Assembly (NCBI GenBank): GCA_018613035.1
Contig: JAGGRA010000022.1
Coordinates: forward strand, 47,849-111,848
Length of the DNA: 64,000 nucleotides
From: Pseudomonas sp. ISL-84
GTDB taxonomy: Bacteria; Bacillota; Bacilli; Bacillales; Cytobacillaceae
Direction of reading: 5' to 3'
Below, piece after piece: positions 39,121 through 48,893 of the stretch. The translations under genes and the position numbers were made by a program. A model generated the notes under the pieces. It saw nothing but the letters and a program-made list of their open reading frames with translations. It was not told where the DNA came from and ran no database searches. How positions within the stretch are numbered: position 1 is the stretch's first letter; every line of letters begins with the position of its first letter.

Positions 39121-40328
39121 AAGAAGCATTCCTCCAGGCAATTCCTGTATTAAATAAAATTGAGTCTGCCGGTTATGAGGCCTATTTTGTCGGCGGTTCG
39201 GTCAGGGATTTTTTGCTGGACAAGGAAATTGCCGATGTCGATATCGCCACCTCGGCTACTCCTGAGGAAATGAAATCGATATTTTCAAAGACCCTTGATG
39301 TAGGTATCGAGCATGGAACGGTTGTTGTCCTATTTAATGGCATTCCATATGAAGTTACAACCTTTAGGACTGAAGCTGAGTACCTGGACTTCAGAAGGCC
39401 GTCTGAAGTCCAATTTATCAGGTCTCTGGAGGAGGATTTAAAAAGAAGGGATTTCACCATGAATGCCATTGCGATGGATAGGAATGGGCAGCTGATAGAC
39501 CCCTTCGCGGGGAAGAAGGCTATTGAGGACAGGGTAATTAGAACTGTTGGAAACCCTGAAGAAAGGTTTACGGAAGATGCCCTTAGAATGATGAGAGCAG
39601 TCCGCTTTTTTAGCCAGCTTTCATTCGATATTGAAAAATCAACCTATGAGGCTTTATCATCACTGGCTCATTTGCTTCAAAAAATTGCAGTGGAACGCAA
39701 GCTGGCTGAATTCGAAAAGCTTTTGGCGGGCAAGAATCGTATGAAGGCTCTTAAAATTATTGGAGAAACCGGGTTATATAGATATCTTCCTCAAATGTCA
39801 GCTTTCCAGAGGCAGCTTTTCAGCTCAGCAGATTATCATGCAGACATGCTGACAGTAGAAGAAATGTGGGGCTTCCTTGTTTGTCTTTTTGGTATTAATC
39901 ATTCTGCCGCCGAGTCCTTTTTAAAAGGCTGGAAACTGCCAGTAAAGAAGATAAGAAAGATACGATCCATTTTAAAATGGATCCGGTTTAGATCCGGAAA
40001 TGAATGGGATGGCTATTCTCTTTATCAGGCTGGGAAGGAATCTTTTCTAAGCGCCGAGAGGATCCGCAATGTACTGCAGCAAACGGATTTAAAAAGAAAT
40101 ACAGAAAGCCTCATAGAACTGTATAATTCGTTGCCGATCAAGCAAAGCAGCGAGCTGCAGCTTACAGGGTATGATCTGATGGACTGGTTTGGCAAACCTC
40201 CTGGGGCATGGATTAGAGCGGAGCTGGAAAAAGCTGAAACTGCCGTGTTAAAGGGTGAATTAAAAAATAGCAATGAATCCATAAGGGAGTGGCTCATGAA
40301 GTGCAATCAGAACTTAGGAAAAAATTGA
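39117..40328 (+). CDS. cca: CCA tRNA nucleotidyltransferase
   Basis: This enzyme adds or repairs the 3'-CCA end of tRNA. The 403-residue class II enzyme has GGSVRD near residues 26-31, the metal-binding DVDIATSA near 40-47, and [10 protein letters not shown]. It is joined to bshA and birA by overlaps, so it is co-expressed with them. Confidence 0.96.
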   Translation: MKEAFLQAIPVLNKIESAGYEAYFVGGSVRDFLLDKEIADVDIATSATPEEMKSIFSKTLDVGIEHGTVVVLFNGIPYEVTTFRTEAEYLDFRRPSEVQFIRSLEEDLKRRDFTMNAIAMDRNGQLIDPFAGKKAIEDRVIRTVGNPEERFTEDALRMMRAVRFFSQLSFDIEKSTYEALSSLAHLLQKIAVERKLAEFEKLLAGKNRMKALKIIGETGLYRYLPQMSAFQRQLFSSADYHADMLTVEEMWGFLVCLFGINHSAAESFLKGWKLPVKKIRKIRSILKWIRFRSGNEWDGYSLYQAGKESFLSAERIRNVLQQTDLKRNTESLIELYNSLPIKQSSELQLTGYDLMDWFGKPPGAWIRAELEKAETAVLKGELKNSNESIREWLMKCNQNLGKN

Positions 40329-41284
40329 TTGATGCTTTTACAAACAGCAAAGAAGAATATCTATCAGGACAGCATTTGGCAGATTTAGTCGGTTGTTCAC
40401 GAACTGCGGTGTGGAAGCATATAGAGGAACTGAGAAAGGAAGGCTTTGAGCTGGAAGCTGTACGAAGAAAGGGCTATCGTATTACAAAAACGCCTGAAAA
40501 GGTGACTGCGGATGAAATCAGGCTGGGGTTAAAAACAAAAAAACTCGGCCGCAATATTCATCATGAAGAGAGTGTCGATTCCACCCAGAAAATTGCCCAT
40601 CGCCTGGCATATGAAGGTGCTCCCGAAGGAACGGTGGTCATTGCAGAAGAACAGCTTTCAGGCAGAGGAAGAATGGATCGCAGATGGCATTCCCCAAAAT
40701 CTACAGGAGTATGGATGAGTCTCATACTAAGGCCAAATATTCCGCCTCCAAAAGCTCCCCAGCTTACACTGATCGCGGCCGTAGCTGTCGTGCAGGCTAT
40801 AGAAGAGCTTACTGGATTGACACCGCAAATTAAATGGCCTAATGATATTTTAATGAGCGGCAAGAAGGTAACGGGAATCCTGACAGAGCTTCAGGCGGAT
40901 GCGGACAGGATTATTTCAATTATAATTGGAATTGGAATCAATGTTAACCAGCAATCGGATGATTATCCAGAAGAGATTAAGCACATTGCAACCTCCTTAT
41001 CAATTGAAAAAGGAGAAAAGCTTTCAAGAGCTGAGCTGATCAAAATTTTTCTTGGTAAATTGGAAAACCTTTATACACTATACTTAGATAAAGGCTTCTA
41101 TCCAATCAAGCTATTATGGGAGAGCTACGCTGTCAGCATTGGAAAGAACCTCACTGCCAGGACGATTACGGGCAGCATTTATGGGAAGGCCCTCGGAATT
41201 ACCGATGATGGAGTGTTGATGATTGAAGATAGCACTGGGAAAGTCCATCATGTATATTCTGCAGACATTGAGCTGGATTCCTAA
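40301..41284 (+). CDS. birA: Biotin-protein ligase and biotin repressor
   Basis: This bifunctional protein biotinylates acetyl-CoA carboxylase and represses biotin genes. An N-terminal winged helix (SGQHLADLVGCSRTAVWKHIEEL, residues about 21-43) is followed by the ligase domain with GRGRMDRRW near 118-126. The GTG at 40301 follows AAGGGAG and gives 327 residues; a GTG at 40289 is also open. It overlaps cca by 28 bases. Confidence 0.95.
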   Translation: MQSELRKKLIDAFTNSKEEYLSGQHLADLVGCSRTAVWKHIEELRKEGFELEAVRRKGYRITKTPEKVTADEIRLGLKTKKLGRNIHHEESVDSTQKIAHRLAYEGAPEGTVVIAEEQLSGRGRMDRRWHSPKSTGVWMSLILRPNIPPPKAPQLTLIAAVAVVQAIEELTGLTPQIKWPNDILMSGKKVTGILTELQADADRIISIIIGIGINVNQQSDDYPEEIKHIATSLSIEKGEKLSRAELIKIFLGKLENLYTLYLDKGFYPIKLLWESYAVSIGKNLTARTITGSIYGKALGITDDGVLMIEDSTGKVHHVYSADIELDS

Positions 41285-41290
41285 CTATAA

Positions 41291-41415
41291 GGCTTTGTTG
41301 AATCTCATTGTTGATATTATACCTTTTGATTGGAGCGGAAGATGCGAGTCAATGGGTGATCCAGCGGGCGCAGAGCGCTTCAGAGGCTAGTGGGCCCTCC
41401 TCGGAGCAAGTTAAT
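41291..41415 (+). repeat. Family A repeat, right-truncated copy
   Basis: The left outer arm GGCTTTGTT, a left flank like the other copies, and TTGATTGGAGCGGAAG at 41326 are followed by a GGGCGC/GCGCTT hairpin. The copy then breaks off at GGAGCAAGTTAAT. It lies between birA and the panB leader. Confidence 0.65.
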
Positions 41416-41460
41416 AGATTTTAATTATTAAAATTTTTATAGCCAATACTTTCTTTTTTT

Positions 41461-41469
41461 TGCTATACT
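41461..41469 (+). promoter_or_regulatory. Extended -10 element of the panB leader
   Basis: TGCTATACT is an extended -10; no good -35 is visible. It would start a leader transcript about 220 bases before panB. Confidence 0.45.
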
Positions 41470-41475
41470 TTTTTT

Positions 41476-41622
41476 ATGGGCAGTATCCTTTAAAGAACTG
41501 CACCTTTTAGGTACTAACTTAAACGAATAGATATCTGCCTAGATCCAAAATGGACCGGGACAGAGGGATGAACGACTATAATGAGCTATTACGGATCCTT
41601 CTGCGCACAGAAGGATTTTTTT
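41476..41622 (+). ncRNA. Candidate structured leader of panBCD (possible Pan motif)
   Basis: The leader contains GGGCAGTATC pairing with GATATCTGCCT around an internal ACCT-TTT-AGGT hairpin, then a segment ending in a strong terminator. GATCC at 41542-41546 could pair with GGATC at 41593-41597, which overlaps the terminator's 5' arm, so two alternative folds are possible. The Pan RNA motif is known upstream of panB in Firmicutes; whether this is that motif needs a covariance search. Confidence 0.45.
41595..41622 (+). terminator. Intrinsic terminator in the panB leader
   Basis: ATCCTTCTG pairs with CAGAAGGAT around CGCA, followed by seven T. It is 75 bases upstream of panB and 310 bases after birA, so it looks like an attenuator rather than the birA terminator. 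Confidence 0.9.
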
Positions 41623-41697
41623 GTGGTTGGAGCGGCATCTTGCTGCGGACTCATTGGGAAAGTTTTATCTCCTCTTCCTGAATAAGGAGGATGAAAG

Positions 41698-42534
41698 ATG
41701 AAGCAAACAACTGATTTTTTAAGGATGAAACATTTTGAAGAAAAAATTGTAATGCTCACAGCTTATGACTATCCTGCTGCCAAACACGCAGAAAGTGCTG
41801 AGGTAGATATGATTCTTGTGGGGGATTCGCTTGGAATGGTCGTTTTAGGCTATGAATCCACGGTTCCTGTCACAATGGAAGACATGATCCATCACGGCAA
41901 GGCTGTCAAAAGGGGAGCAAAAGATACCTTTATTGTTATAGATATGCCATTCATGAGCTATCATTTGTCCATTAAAGATACACTTTCAAATGGAGCAAGG
42001 CTCATTCAGGAAACAGGTGCACATGCTGTCAAGCTTGAAGGCGGAGATGAAGTTATTGAACAAATTAGGTCATTAATAAAGGCGGGCATTCCTGTAGTTG
42101 CACATCTGGGCTTAACTCCGCAATCCGTTGGGGTTTTAGGCGGATATAAGGTTCAGGGGAAAAATGCTGAAGCTGCCAGAAAGTTAATGGAGGATGCTAA
42201 GGAATGTGAAAGAGCCGGTGCGTTCGCTGTTGTTTTGGAGTGTGTTCCAAAACAGCTGGCAAAGCAGATTTCTCAAGAATTGACAATACCAACAATTGGG
42301 ATAGGCGCTGGCCCGGATACTGATGGCCAGGTTCTTGTTTATCATGATGTATTGGGATACGGTGTAGATCGAGTTCCTAAATTTGTAAAACAATATCAGA
42401 ACTTAAATCATTTTATTCAAAACAGTCTATCCGCTTATTCTGCTGAGGTAAAGAACGGATCTTTCCCTGATGATAGCCATTCTTTCACGATGAAAGAAGA
42501 AGAACTGCTTGGCTTGTATGGAGGAAAAGTATGA
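41698..42534 (+). CDS. panB: 3-methyl-2-oxobutanoate hydroxymethyltransferase
   Basis: This enzyme makes ketopantoate from ketoisovalerate and methylene-tetrahydrofolate. The 278-residue TIM-barrel protein shows MLTAYDYP near residues 19-26, VGDSLGMV near 41-48 and [14 protein letters not shown] near 201-214. Its start follows AAGGAGGATGAAAG. It overlaps panC by four bases. Confidence 0.97.
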   Translation: MKQTTDFLRMKHFEEKIVMLTAYDYPAAKHAESAEVDMILVGDSLGMVVLGYESTVPVTMEDMIHHGKAVKRGAKDTFIVIDMPFMSYHLSIKDTLSNGARLIQETGAHAVKLEGGDEVIEQIRSLIKAGIPVVAHLGLTPQSVGVLGGYKVQGKNAEAARKLMEDAKECERAGAFAVVLECVPKQLAKQISQELTIPTIGIGAGPDTDGQVLVYHDVLGYGVDRVPKFVKQYQNLNHFIQNSLSAYSAEVKNGSFPDDSHSFTMKEEELLGLYGGKV

Positions 42535-43388
42535 GAACGATTACAACAGTTAGAGACATGCAAATGTTAGCATTGCAGCTTAAACGTGAAGGGAAATCTA
42601 TTGGATTCGTCCCCACAATGGGGTATTTGCATGAAGGTCACCTGTCTTTATTAAAAACAGCCAGAAAAGAAAATGACGTGACCGTGCTAAGCATTTTTGT
42701 GAACCCGCTTCAATTCGGGCCTAAAGAAGATCTGGCCACATATCCAAGAGACTTTAGCCGAGACAGCAAATTGGCGGAGCAGGAAGGGAATGACTTTATT
42801 TTTTATCCTTCTCCTGAAGAAATGTATCCCGGTTCTATGTCAGTAACTGCAAGAGTGCAGGATCGGACTGATGTATTATGCGGCAAATCCCGCCCAGGAC
42901 ATTTTGATGGCGTCGCAACAGTTCTTACAAAACTTTTTAATATCGTACAGCCCGATAAAGTATATTTTGGGATGAAGGACGCCCAGCAGGTTGCGGTTGT
43001 CGATGGGCTCGTAAGTGATTTTAACATTCCCGTTGAAATAGTGCCTGTAGAAACAGTTAGAGAAGAGGATGGATTGGCAAAGAGCTCCAGGAACATCAAT
43101 CTACTTCCTCCAGAACGACTGGAGGCTACTGCACTTAATCAAAGCCTTAAAATCGCTGAATCCAAGATTATAGAGGGAGAAAAAGATCCTCGGAAGATAA
43201 TTGCCCAAATCAGGGAACATATTGAGAAAAATATAACAGGCAATATTGATTACGTCGAAATTCTTTCCTACCCGGACCTTAAGGTACTTGACCGTCTAGA
43301 AGGAAAGATCATTATTGCCATCGCTGTTAAATTCACCAAAGTTCGGTTGATCGATAACGCTATTATTACGATAAATAAAGAGAGTTAA
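42531..43388 (+). CDS. panC: Pantothenate synthetase
   Basis: This enzyme condenses pantoate and beta-alanine with ATP. The 285-residue protein carries [10 protein letters not shown] (nucleotide-binding HxGH type) near residues 28-37 and the KMSKS-like loop as AKSSRN near 182-187. Its start overlaps the panB stop codon. Confidence 0.97.
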   Translation: MRTITTVRDMQMLALQLKREGKSIGFVPTMGYLHEGHLSLLKTARKENDVTVLSIFVNPLQFGPKEDLATYPRDFSRDSKLAEQEGNDFIFYPSPEEMYPGSMSVTARVQDRTDVLCGKSRPGHFDGVATVLTKLFNIVQPDKVYFGMKDAQQVAVVDGLVSDFNIPVEIVPVETVREEDGLAKSSRNINLLPPERLEATALNQSLKIAESKIIEGEKDPRKIIAQIREHIEKNITGNIDYVEILSYPDLKVLDRLEGKIIIAIAVKFTKVRLIDNAIITINKES

Positions 43389-43400
43389 GGGGGAACCAGA

Positions 43401-43784
43401 ATGTTTCGCACCATGATGAATGGAAAAATCCATCGTGCAACCGTAACGGAAGCGAATTTAAATTATGTAGGAAGCATCACCATTGATACAGATATTATCG
43501 AGGCGGTAGGAATGGCACCTAACGAAAAGGTCCAAATCGTCAATAATAATAACGGAGCACGCTTTGAAACTTATATCATCCCTGGTGAAAAAGGGAGCGG
43601 CGTTATCTGTGTAAATGGTGCAGCAGCCCGTCTTGTTCAGGAAGGGGATATTGTGATTATCATCTCTTATGCCCTTGTTCCTGATGAACAAGTGCCTTAT
43701 CATGAACCTAAAGTGGCTATTATGGACAGTAATAATCGAATTGCCGATTTGATTCATGCCGAGCCGGAAAGTACAGTTCTATAA
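43401..43784 (+). CDS. panD: Aspartate 1-decarboxylase
   Basis: This pyruvoyl enzyme makes beta-alanine for PanC. The self-cleavage site is Gly24-Ser25 in NYVGSITID, and the 127-residue length is typical. It ends the panBCD operon. Confidence 0.97.
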   Translation: MFRTMMNGKIHRATVTEANLNYVGSITIDTDIIEAVGMAPNEKVQIVNNNNGARFETYIIPGEKGSGVICVNGAAARLVQEGDIVIIISYALVPDEQVPYHEPKVAIMDSNNRIADLIHAEPESTVL

Positions 43785-43795
43785 AAATCTTTTAA

Positions 43796-43834
43796 AAAAG
43801 TGCTGACCCGGAAATGCCGGTTCAGTGCTTTTTA
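43796..43834 (+). terminator. Intrinsic terminator after panD
   Basis: AAAAGTGCTGA and CCGG arms pair with CCGG and TTCAGTGCTTTTT around an AAATG loop. Confidence 0.9.
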
Positions 43835-43969
43835 TTTAACTTGCTAAGGTCATGAATGAATAAGGGTGAGGTTCGGGTGGAAGAAAAGTAATGAACAGAA
43901 GGCTATTTGCCTTTTTCTTTTTCCGTTTTTGTGATACCGTTTGAATGACTGAATGTAGAGGTGTATGTC

Positions 43970-46774
43970 ATGGGTAATAAATATGTTGTAGTTGACTTGG
44001 AAACTACCGGAAACACCCCGAAAAAGGGTGATAAAATGATACAATTTGCTGCTGTGGTGATCGAAAACGGAAAAATTACGGAGGAATATTCATCATATGT
44101 AAACCCTGAGCAGCCGATTCCCCCTTTTATTGAAGAATTGACAGGACTGTCGGATGATATGGTGGAGAAAGCACCCCTTTTCTCTGAAATCGCCCCAAAA
44201 GTTCTGACTTTACTGGAGGGCGCATTTTTTGTTGCCCACAATGTACTTTTTGATTTGTCGTTCTTGCAGGAAGAATTGTTGGAGGCTGGATATAACGGGT
44301 TTTACGGGCCTGTTCTTGATACAGTAGAAATGTCAAGGATTCTTTTTCCAACCGCGGATAGCTTCAAGTTATCCGATCTTGCACACCGTGAAGGGCTGAA
44401 CCATGAACGGCCGCATCAGGCAGACAGCGATGCCTATGTAACTGCAGAGCTCCTATTGATCCTATTAAAAAAGCTTGAAAACCTTCCGCTTAAAACAATT
44501 GAACAGCTCCATAAGCTTTCGGGCGGATTGAAAAGCGACCTTGATATTTTGCTTGACGAACTCATTTTAATTAAGGAAAGCAAGATTGAGTATTTGCCTG
44601 ATTTTCTTGAAATACATAGAGGAATCGCCATGAAAAAAGCGATAGTCCTCCGAAACCCTGATCATTTTGAAGGTACAAGGTATCCCTTTGGTATTGAAGA
44701 AAAGCATGAGATTTTCATGAAAGCTTTCCCTACCTATGAAATAAGAGAAGGCCAGTTTAAGATGATGGACTCCGTCTATGGAGCATTCCGTGATAAAAAG
44801 CATGCATTAATTGAAGCTGGTACAGGCGTTGGAAAATCGTTGGCTTACCTGGTTCCATCAGCAATTTACGGAAAGGAAAACAGCAAAACAGTCATTATTA
44901 GTACATATACAACACAGCTGCAGGAACAACTGTTAACTAAGGACATCCCGCTGCTGCAAAAAATGCTTCCATTCCCTGTTAAAGCTGTTTTGCTGAAGGG
45001 AAGAAGCCATTATATCAGCCTGGCCAAATTTGTTCAGACCTTAACGGATGATGAAGAAGATAATTATGATTCGATTCTGAGTAAAATGCAGATTCTTGTA
45101 TGGCTGATGGAGACAGATACAGGTGATATTGACGAATTGAACCTCTCGAGTGGCGGCATGATTTACTGGAGCAAAATCAAGAATGATGAGACAGCTTTTT
45201 TACAGGATAAATCGTGGCTATCCAGGGACTTCTATCTGAGAGCGAGAAAAGAAGCACAAAATGCGGATATTATTATTACCAACCATTCCTTGCTTCTAAC
45301 CGATCTGGTAGCCCAAAGTGCGATTTTGCCTAAATTCAGCCACGTGGTTATAGATGAGGGCCATCATTTTGTGAAAGCATCCGGTAAACATTTTGGCCAT
45401 AAGCTTGATTATTTAACGGTACGGTTGATGCTTAGCCAAATAGGATTGTTTGAACAAAAGCAGCTCTTTTATAAACTTGAAAAATTGGTTGAAGAGAAAG
45501 CAGGGAGCCCGGAGGATTTGGTTCATTCCTTTGAAATGAATCAGCTTATAGTTGATCTCCTTCACGAAATGGATGAACTGTTTAAAGTTATTGGGATTTA
45601 TGCGAAAAAGTTTTCAAAAGCAAAGAAAAGCATGAACCGATTAACTGTCCGATTTATTAACGAAGGCAGTGACAAGGAGTCAAAGGCCGTTCTAGCCTGC
45701 GCAGAGCGATTTGGATTTCTCCTGAGAGACTTAATGGAAGCGATTGATAAACGGGTTATGATTGTCGCTCAGATAAAGGCTTCCTTAACACTGGAGGAGA
45801 AAGCATTCATGGAGGAGGTAGCCTCCATATTTGGTGACTTAGAAGATTTGAATGAAAACATAAAGCATATTTTTCAGATGAATGAATCCGAATTTGTTGT
45901 TTGGATTGAAATAGATACACGCTCAGCCCAAAATGCCACTACAGTTTATTCTCAGCCCGTATCGGTTTCAGAGTACCTTAAGGAACAATTTTTCAGTGAG
46001 AAGGAAAGTGCTGTCATTACATCGGCTACTTTGTCTGTAAAAAATTCCTTTCATTTTATCCTTAATGAACTTGGACTTGAAGAGAAAGAGTGCACATTGG
46101 AACAAATTCCATCACCATTTAATTATCAGGAACAGGTGAAGCTGCTTATCCCTGGTGATTTGCCGGAAGTAAATGCTGTTCCGCTGGAGGAATATGTTGC
46201 CTCCATATCGGAGCATATTATATCGATTGCTGAAGCAACAAAAGGCCGGATGCTGATTCTGTTTACTTCTCATGAGATGCTTAGGAGAACATATGAGCTT
46301 GTAAAGGAATCAGGATTTCTGGAGGATTATGCTGTTATTGCCCAGGGTATTACGAGCGGCAGCCGTTCAAGACTTACTAGGAATTTCCAGAGATTTGATA
46401 AAGCCATCCTTTTGGGAACAAGCAGCTTTTGGGAAGGAGTGGATATCCCGGGTGAGGATCTTTCCTGCCTTGTTATTGTCAGACTGCCTTTTTCACCGCC
46501 GGATGAACCAATGGCACAGGCCAAAAATGAACAAATCAAAAGTGAGGGAGGAAACCCATTTTCCGCCTATTCATTGCCTGAAGCCGTTATCCGCTTTAAA
46601 CAAGGTGTTGGAAGGCTGATTAGAACAAGCTCTGATAGAGGATTTATCGTTGTTTTTGATCGCAGAATTGTCACCACAAAATACGGAAAGGCATTTTTGG
46701 ATTCCATCCCGCCTATTCCAGTTCAAAAAAGCAATATTGATGAAATTGTAGAATTAATTTATACTTGGCTATAA
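43970..46774 (+). CDS. dinG: ATP-dependent helicase/exonuclease DinG
   Basis: This 934-residue protein fuses an N-terminal DnaQ-type 3'-5' exonuclease (VVDLETTG near residues 7-14) to an XPD-like superfamily 2 helicase. The Walker A GTGVGKS is near residues 285-291, the DEGH box is in VVIDEGHHF, and QGVGRLIR lies near the C-terminus. The Cys ligands of an iron-sulfur cluster are not evident, as usual for Gram-positive DinG. The ATG at 43970 follows AGAGGTG; an upstream GTG at 43961 overlaps that site. Confidence 0.95.
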   Translation: MGNKYVVVDLETTGNTPKKGDKMIQFAAVVIENGKITEEYSSYVNPEQPIPPFIEELTGLSDDMVEKAPLFSEIAPKVLTLLEGAFFVAHNVLFDLSFLQEELLEAGYNGFYGPVLDTVEMSRILFPTADSFKLSDLAHREGLNHERPHQADSDAYVTAELLLILLKKLENLPLKTIEQLHKLSGGLKSDLDILLDELILIKESKIEYLPDFLEIHRGIAMKKAIVLRNPDHFEGTRYPFGIEEKHEIFMKAFPTYEIREGQFKMMDSVYGAFRDKKHALIEAGTGVGKSLAYLVPSAIYGKENSKTVIISTYTTQLQEQLLTKDIPLLQKMLPFPVKAVLLKGRSHYISLAKFVQTLTDDEEDNYDSILSKMQILVWLMETDTGDIDELNLSSGGMIYWSKIKNDETAFLQDKSWLSRDFYLRARKEAQNADIIITNHSLLLTDLVAQSAILPKFSHVVIDEGHHFVKASGKHFGHKLDYLTVRLMLSQIGLFEQKQLFYKLEKLVEEKAGSPEDLVHSFEMNQLIVDLLHEMDELFKVIGIYAKKFSKAKKSMNRLTVRFINEGSDKESKAVLACAERFGFLLRDLMEAIDKRVMIVAQIKASLTLEEKAFMEEVASIFGDLEDLNENIKHIFQMNESEFVVWIEIDTRSAQNATTVYSQPVSVSEYLKEQFFSEKESAVITSATLSVKNSFHFILNELGLEEKECTLEQIPSPFNYQEQVKLLIPGDLPEVNAVPLEEYVASISEHIISIAEATKGRMLILFTSHEMLRRTYELVKESGFLEDYAVIAQGITSGSRSRLTRNFQRFDKAILLGTSSFWEGVDIPGEDLSCLVIVRLPFSPPDEPMAQAKNEQIKSEGGNPFSAYSLPEAVIRFKQGVGRLIRTSSDRGFIVVFDRRIVTTKYGKAFLDSIPPIPVQKSNIDEIVELIYTWL

Positions 46775-47067
46775 AATATATTCTGATGCGGCTTGAACTC
46801 TTGTGGGAAAGCATCGGAAAATCTTCATTGAAGATAGCCTGCGGGGGTTGATGTAGTCCTGGAATCCCGACACATCGAAAATTTAAAATCCTTTTTATGA
46901 ACATTTGGAAAGACTTTTCCGAGCAGGATAAATTCGCATGAATAACACATTCTATATTTGTTGGGTATTTAGTATAAGTATGGTGGAACTGACTTTGCAG
47001 AAGGGTTCATGCTTATGGTGTATATGCCCGCTTCCGCTTTTGTTCATTGGGTAGGAGGAATGAGTAG

Positions 47068-47919
47068 ATGAAAGTGTTGTTCGCCTTTTTACTGATGTTT
47101 ACAAATTGGTACTACATACCGAAAGACTCGCCTGCTGTTCCAGTTAAAGTGGAAAGCATTGATCTTAAACTTAAAAGCGATGAATTGGCTATTACTTTTT
47201 TTTCTTTATCCGATGGTGAAGCATCATTGATTCACCATGGAAATGATCAAAATATCCTGATCAATACTGGCGGGGCCGGGACAGAGCACGAATTAAAAAG
47301 GCTTTTGCAGCTTTATAGGACAAATCAGATTTCGACAATCATTCTGACAGATGAGGATTTGTACAATGAATCGAGCCTTGTCTGGTTAATAAAAGAATAT
47401 GATGTTAAGCAGGTTATAACGGGTGAAACCGTTGCTGCTCAATTAAAAGATGGAAATGCTGAGTTAAGCGATATTAATATTCATGTCTGGCGCCAAGATA
47501 CTAAACAGCAGCTTCTTCCGGGGCTTCAAACTGAAGTTCTTTATGAAGGGATTGAAGCAGGCGATGGAATGGATGTTTCCTTTATTTTCTCCAGACATCG
47601 GATTCTTTTCATGAATTCAACAAGTGACCAAGCCAAGGATGTATTTATGAAGAAAGACTTATCTAATGTCAATATCGTAAAACTTCCGGTGTTTGGCAAG
47701 GAAGGATCTATTTCGGAAGATATGGTTAAACATATGGATCCGCAGATTGCCATCCTGTTTCATAAATCATCAATAAAACCGGATTCCGATTTGTTCGCAC
47801 TATTAAACGATGCTTGGGTTGATGTATATTATACAAGGAAGCATGGAACTGTCACGATCAAATTTACCGACATTAACTATGAAGTCATTACAATTTTCCA
47901 GGAAGAGGAATTTAAATAG
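47068..47919 (+). CDS. Metallo-beta-lactamase-fold protein lacking metal ligands
   Basis: This 283-residue protein has an N-terminal hydrophobic signal or anchor (residues 1-15) and an extracytoplasmic domain resembling the C-terminal MBL domain of ComEC: AITFFSLSDGEASLIHHG and ILINTGG correspond to the strand pair that precedes the metal site. The HxHxDH-type motif expected next is replaced by TDEDLYNESS near residues 101-110, so hydrolysis is unlikely. I do not know this gene in B. subtilis at this locus. It follows dinG and precedes ypmA, with a TAGGAGGAA ribosome site. Confidence 0.6.
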   Translation: MKVLFAFLLMFTNWYYIPKDSPAVPVKVESIDLKLKSDELAITFFSLSDGEASLIHHGNDQNILINTGGAGTEHELKRLLQLYRTNQISTIILTDEDLYNESSLVWLIKEYDVKQVITGETVAAQLKDGNAELSDINIHVWRQDTKQQLLPGLQTEVLYEGIEAGDGMDVSFIFSRHRILFMNSTSDQAKDVFMKKDLSNVNIVKLPVFGKEGSISEDMVKHMDPQIAILFHKSSIKPDSDLFALLNDAWVDVYYTRKHGTVTIKFTDINYEVITIFQEEEFK

Positions 47920-47940
47920 TGCAGATCGTGTTTTATATGA

Positions 47941-47971
47941 CTCCAGGAAATGCTCTTCCTGGAGATTCTTT
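47941..47971 (+). terminator. Intrinsic terminator after the MBL-fold gene
   Basis: CTCCAGGAA pairs with TTCCTGGAG around a six-base loop, then ATTCTTTG. Confidence 0.7.
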
Positions 47972-47993
47972 GTAAAAGGTAAAATCCGTATTG

Positions 47994-48018
47994 AAAAAAG
48001 CTGCGCCTATGGCGCAGC
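47994..48018 (-). terminator. Minus-strand terminator-like hairpin
   Basis: On the minus strand GCTGCGCC-ATA-GGCGCAGC is followed by six T. No minus-strand gene is recognised to its right, so it may end an unannotated small transcript. Confidence 0.5.
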
Positions 48019-48179
48019 ATTACGTGGTGGACTAGAAGAAAATTTATGTTTGTTTGATACAAGGAAACATATTCTGCTGTTATACTGATATAGAGTGTAT
48101 TTCTTTGTAAGTATATTTTAACCTAAAGGATAAGGTATATAAGTTACAAATATTGTTGAGGCTGAGGAGGAATTCCAGA

Positions 48180-48350
48180 ATGGAAAGCAAAATTGAGGTA
48201 TTATCTACAGTTAAGATCCAGCAAAGCCCGGATCTGTATAAAATTGTTGATGCATTAAATAGAACCTTGAAGGAAAAAGACCTGATGTTCGGCTTGGCGC
48301 TTGATCAGGAAGACCAAAATAAAGCGATTTTTACCATTTATCGTACATAA
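48180..48350 (+). CDS. ypmA: YpmA family small protein
   Basis: This 56-residue soluble protein (MESKIEVLSTVKIQ...) is of unknown function, conserved before ypmB. GAGGAGG at 48164-48170 fixes the ATG at 48180; an upstream in-frame start at 48153 lacks support. Confidence 0.85.
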   Translation: MESKIEVLSTVKIQQSPDLYKIVDALNRTLKEKDLMFGLALDQEDQNKAIFTIYRT

Positions 48351-48366
48351 AAAGAGTGATTATAAA

Positions 48367-48840
48367 ATGAAAAAAGCTTTAATAGCCATACTTATTTTGT
48401 TTGTTATTGGCATTGGCGCAGGCAGTTGGATTTACTTCAGCAGCATGAAGCCCGTAAGAGCGGCTGAATCAAAAGCTGTGGAGCTTGCAAAAAAGGAAAC
48501 AGATCTTACTGAGGTTGAAGATTTCCATTTATATCATGGCACTGAAACCTACTATGTAGTCGAAGGCAAAGATCCTGAAGGGACTAACATTTTTGTGTGG
48601 GTTCCCGAGAAAAAAGGAAAAATAGTTACACGAAAACAATCTGACGGAATATCCCGCCAGGAAGCCATTAACAGGCTTAAGCAGGAAAAAAAACCCGCTG
48701 AAATTATGTCAGTGCGCCTCGGTATGGAGAAAAATATACCATTATGGGAAATTCATTATCGTTCCAAAGGTGATTTAATAAATTATTATTATATAGATTT
48801 TAAAACTGGAGAATGGCTGAAAAAAATCGAAAACCTGTAA
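48367..48840 (+). CDS. ypmB: YpmB/TseB, cell-wall elongation regulator
   Basis: This 157-residue protein has one N-terminal transmembrane helix (residues 4-24) and an extracytoplasmic cystatin-like/PepSY-type domain. B. subtilis YpmB (TseB) works with the transpeptidase PBP2A in cell elongation. The ATG at 48367 follows AAGAGTGAT; the longer open frame to 48301 overlaps ypmA. It is in a short operon with ypmA and probably aspB. Confidence 0.85.
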   Translation: MKKALIAILILFVIGIGAGSWIYFSSMKPVRAAESKAVELAKKETDLTEVEDFHLYHGTETYYVVEGKDPEGTNIFVWVPEKKGKIVTRKQSDGISRQEAINRLKQEKKPAEIMSVRLGMEKNIPLWEIHYRSKGDLINYYYIDFKTGEWLKKIENL

Positions 48841-48893
48841 GCCGAAGCTAAAAAAAGCCATGAGCGGCGTCAGGAAAAATGGGAGGAAGCACA

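Noticed and set aside
46800-46880. CCTGCGGGGGTTGATG stretch after dinG, resembling family A pieces
   Set aside because: Too short and without paired arms, so it is not counted as a copy.
46938-47054. Possible 38-codon gene (MNNTFYICWVF...) upstream of the MBL-fold gene
   Set aside because: The ribosome site is weak, the frame runs into the ribosome site of the next gene, and I recognise no family; it may be chance.
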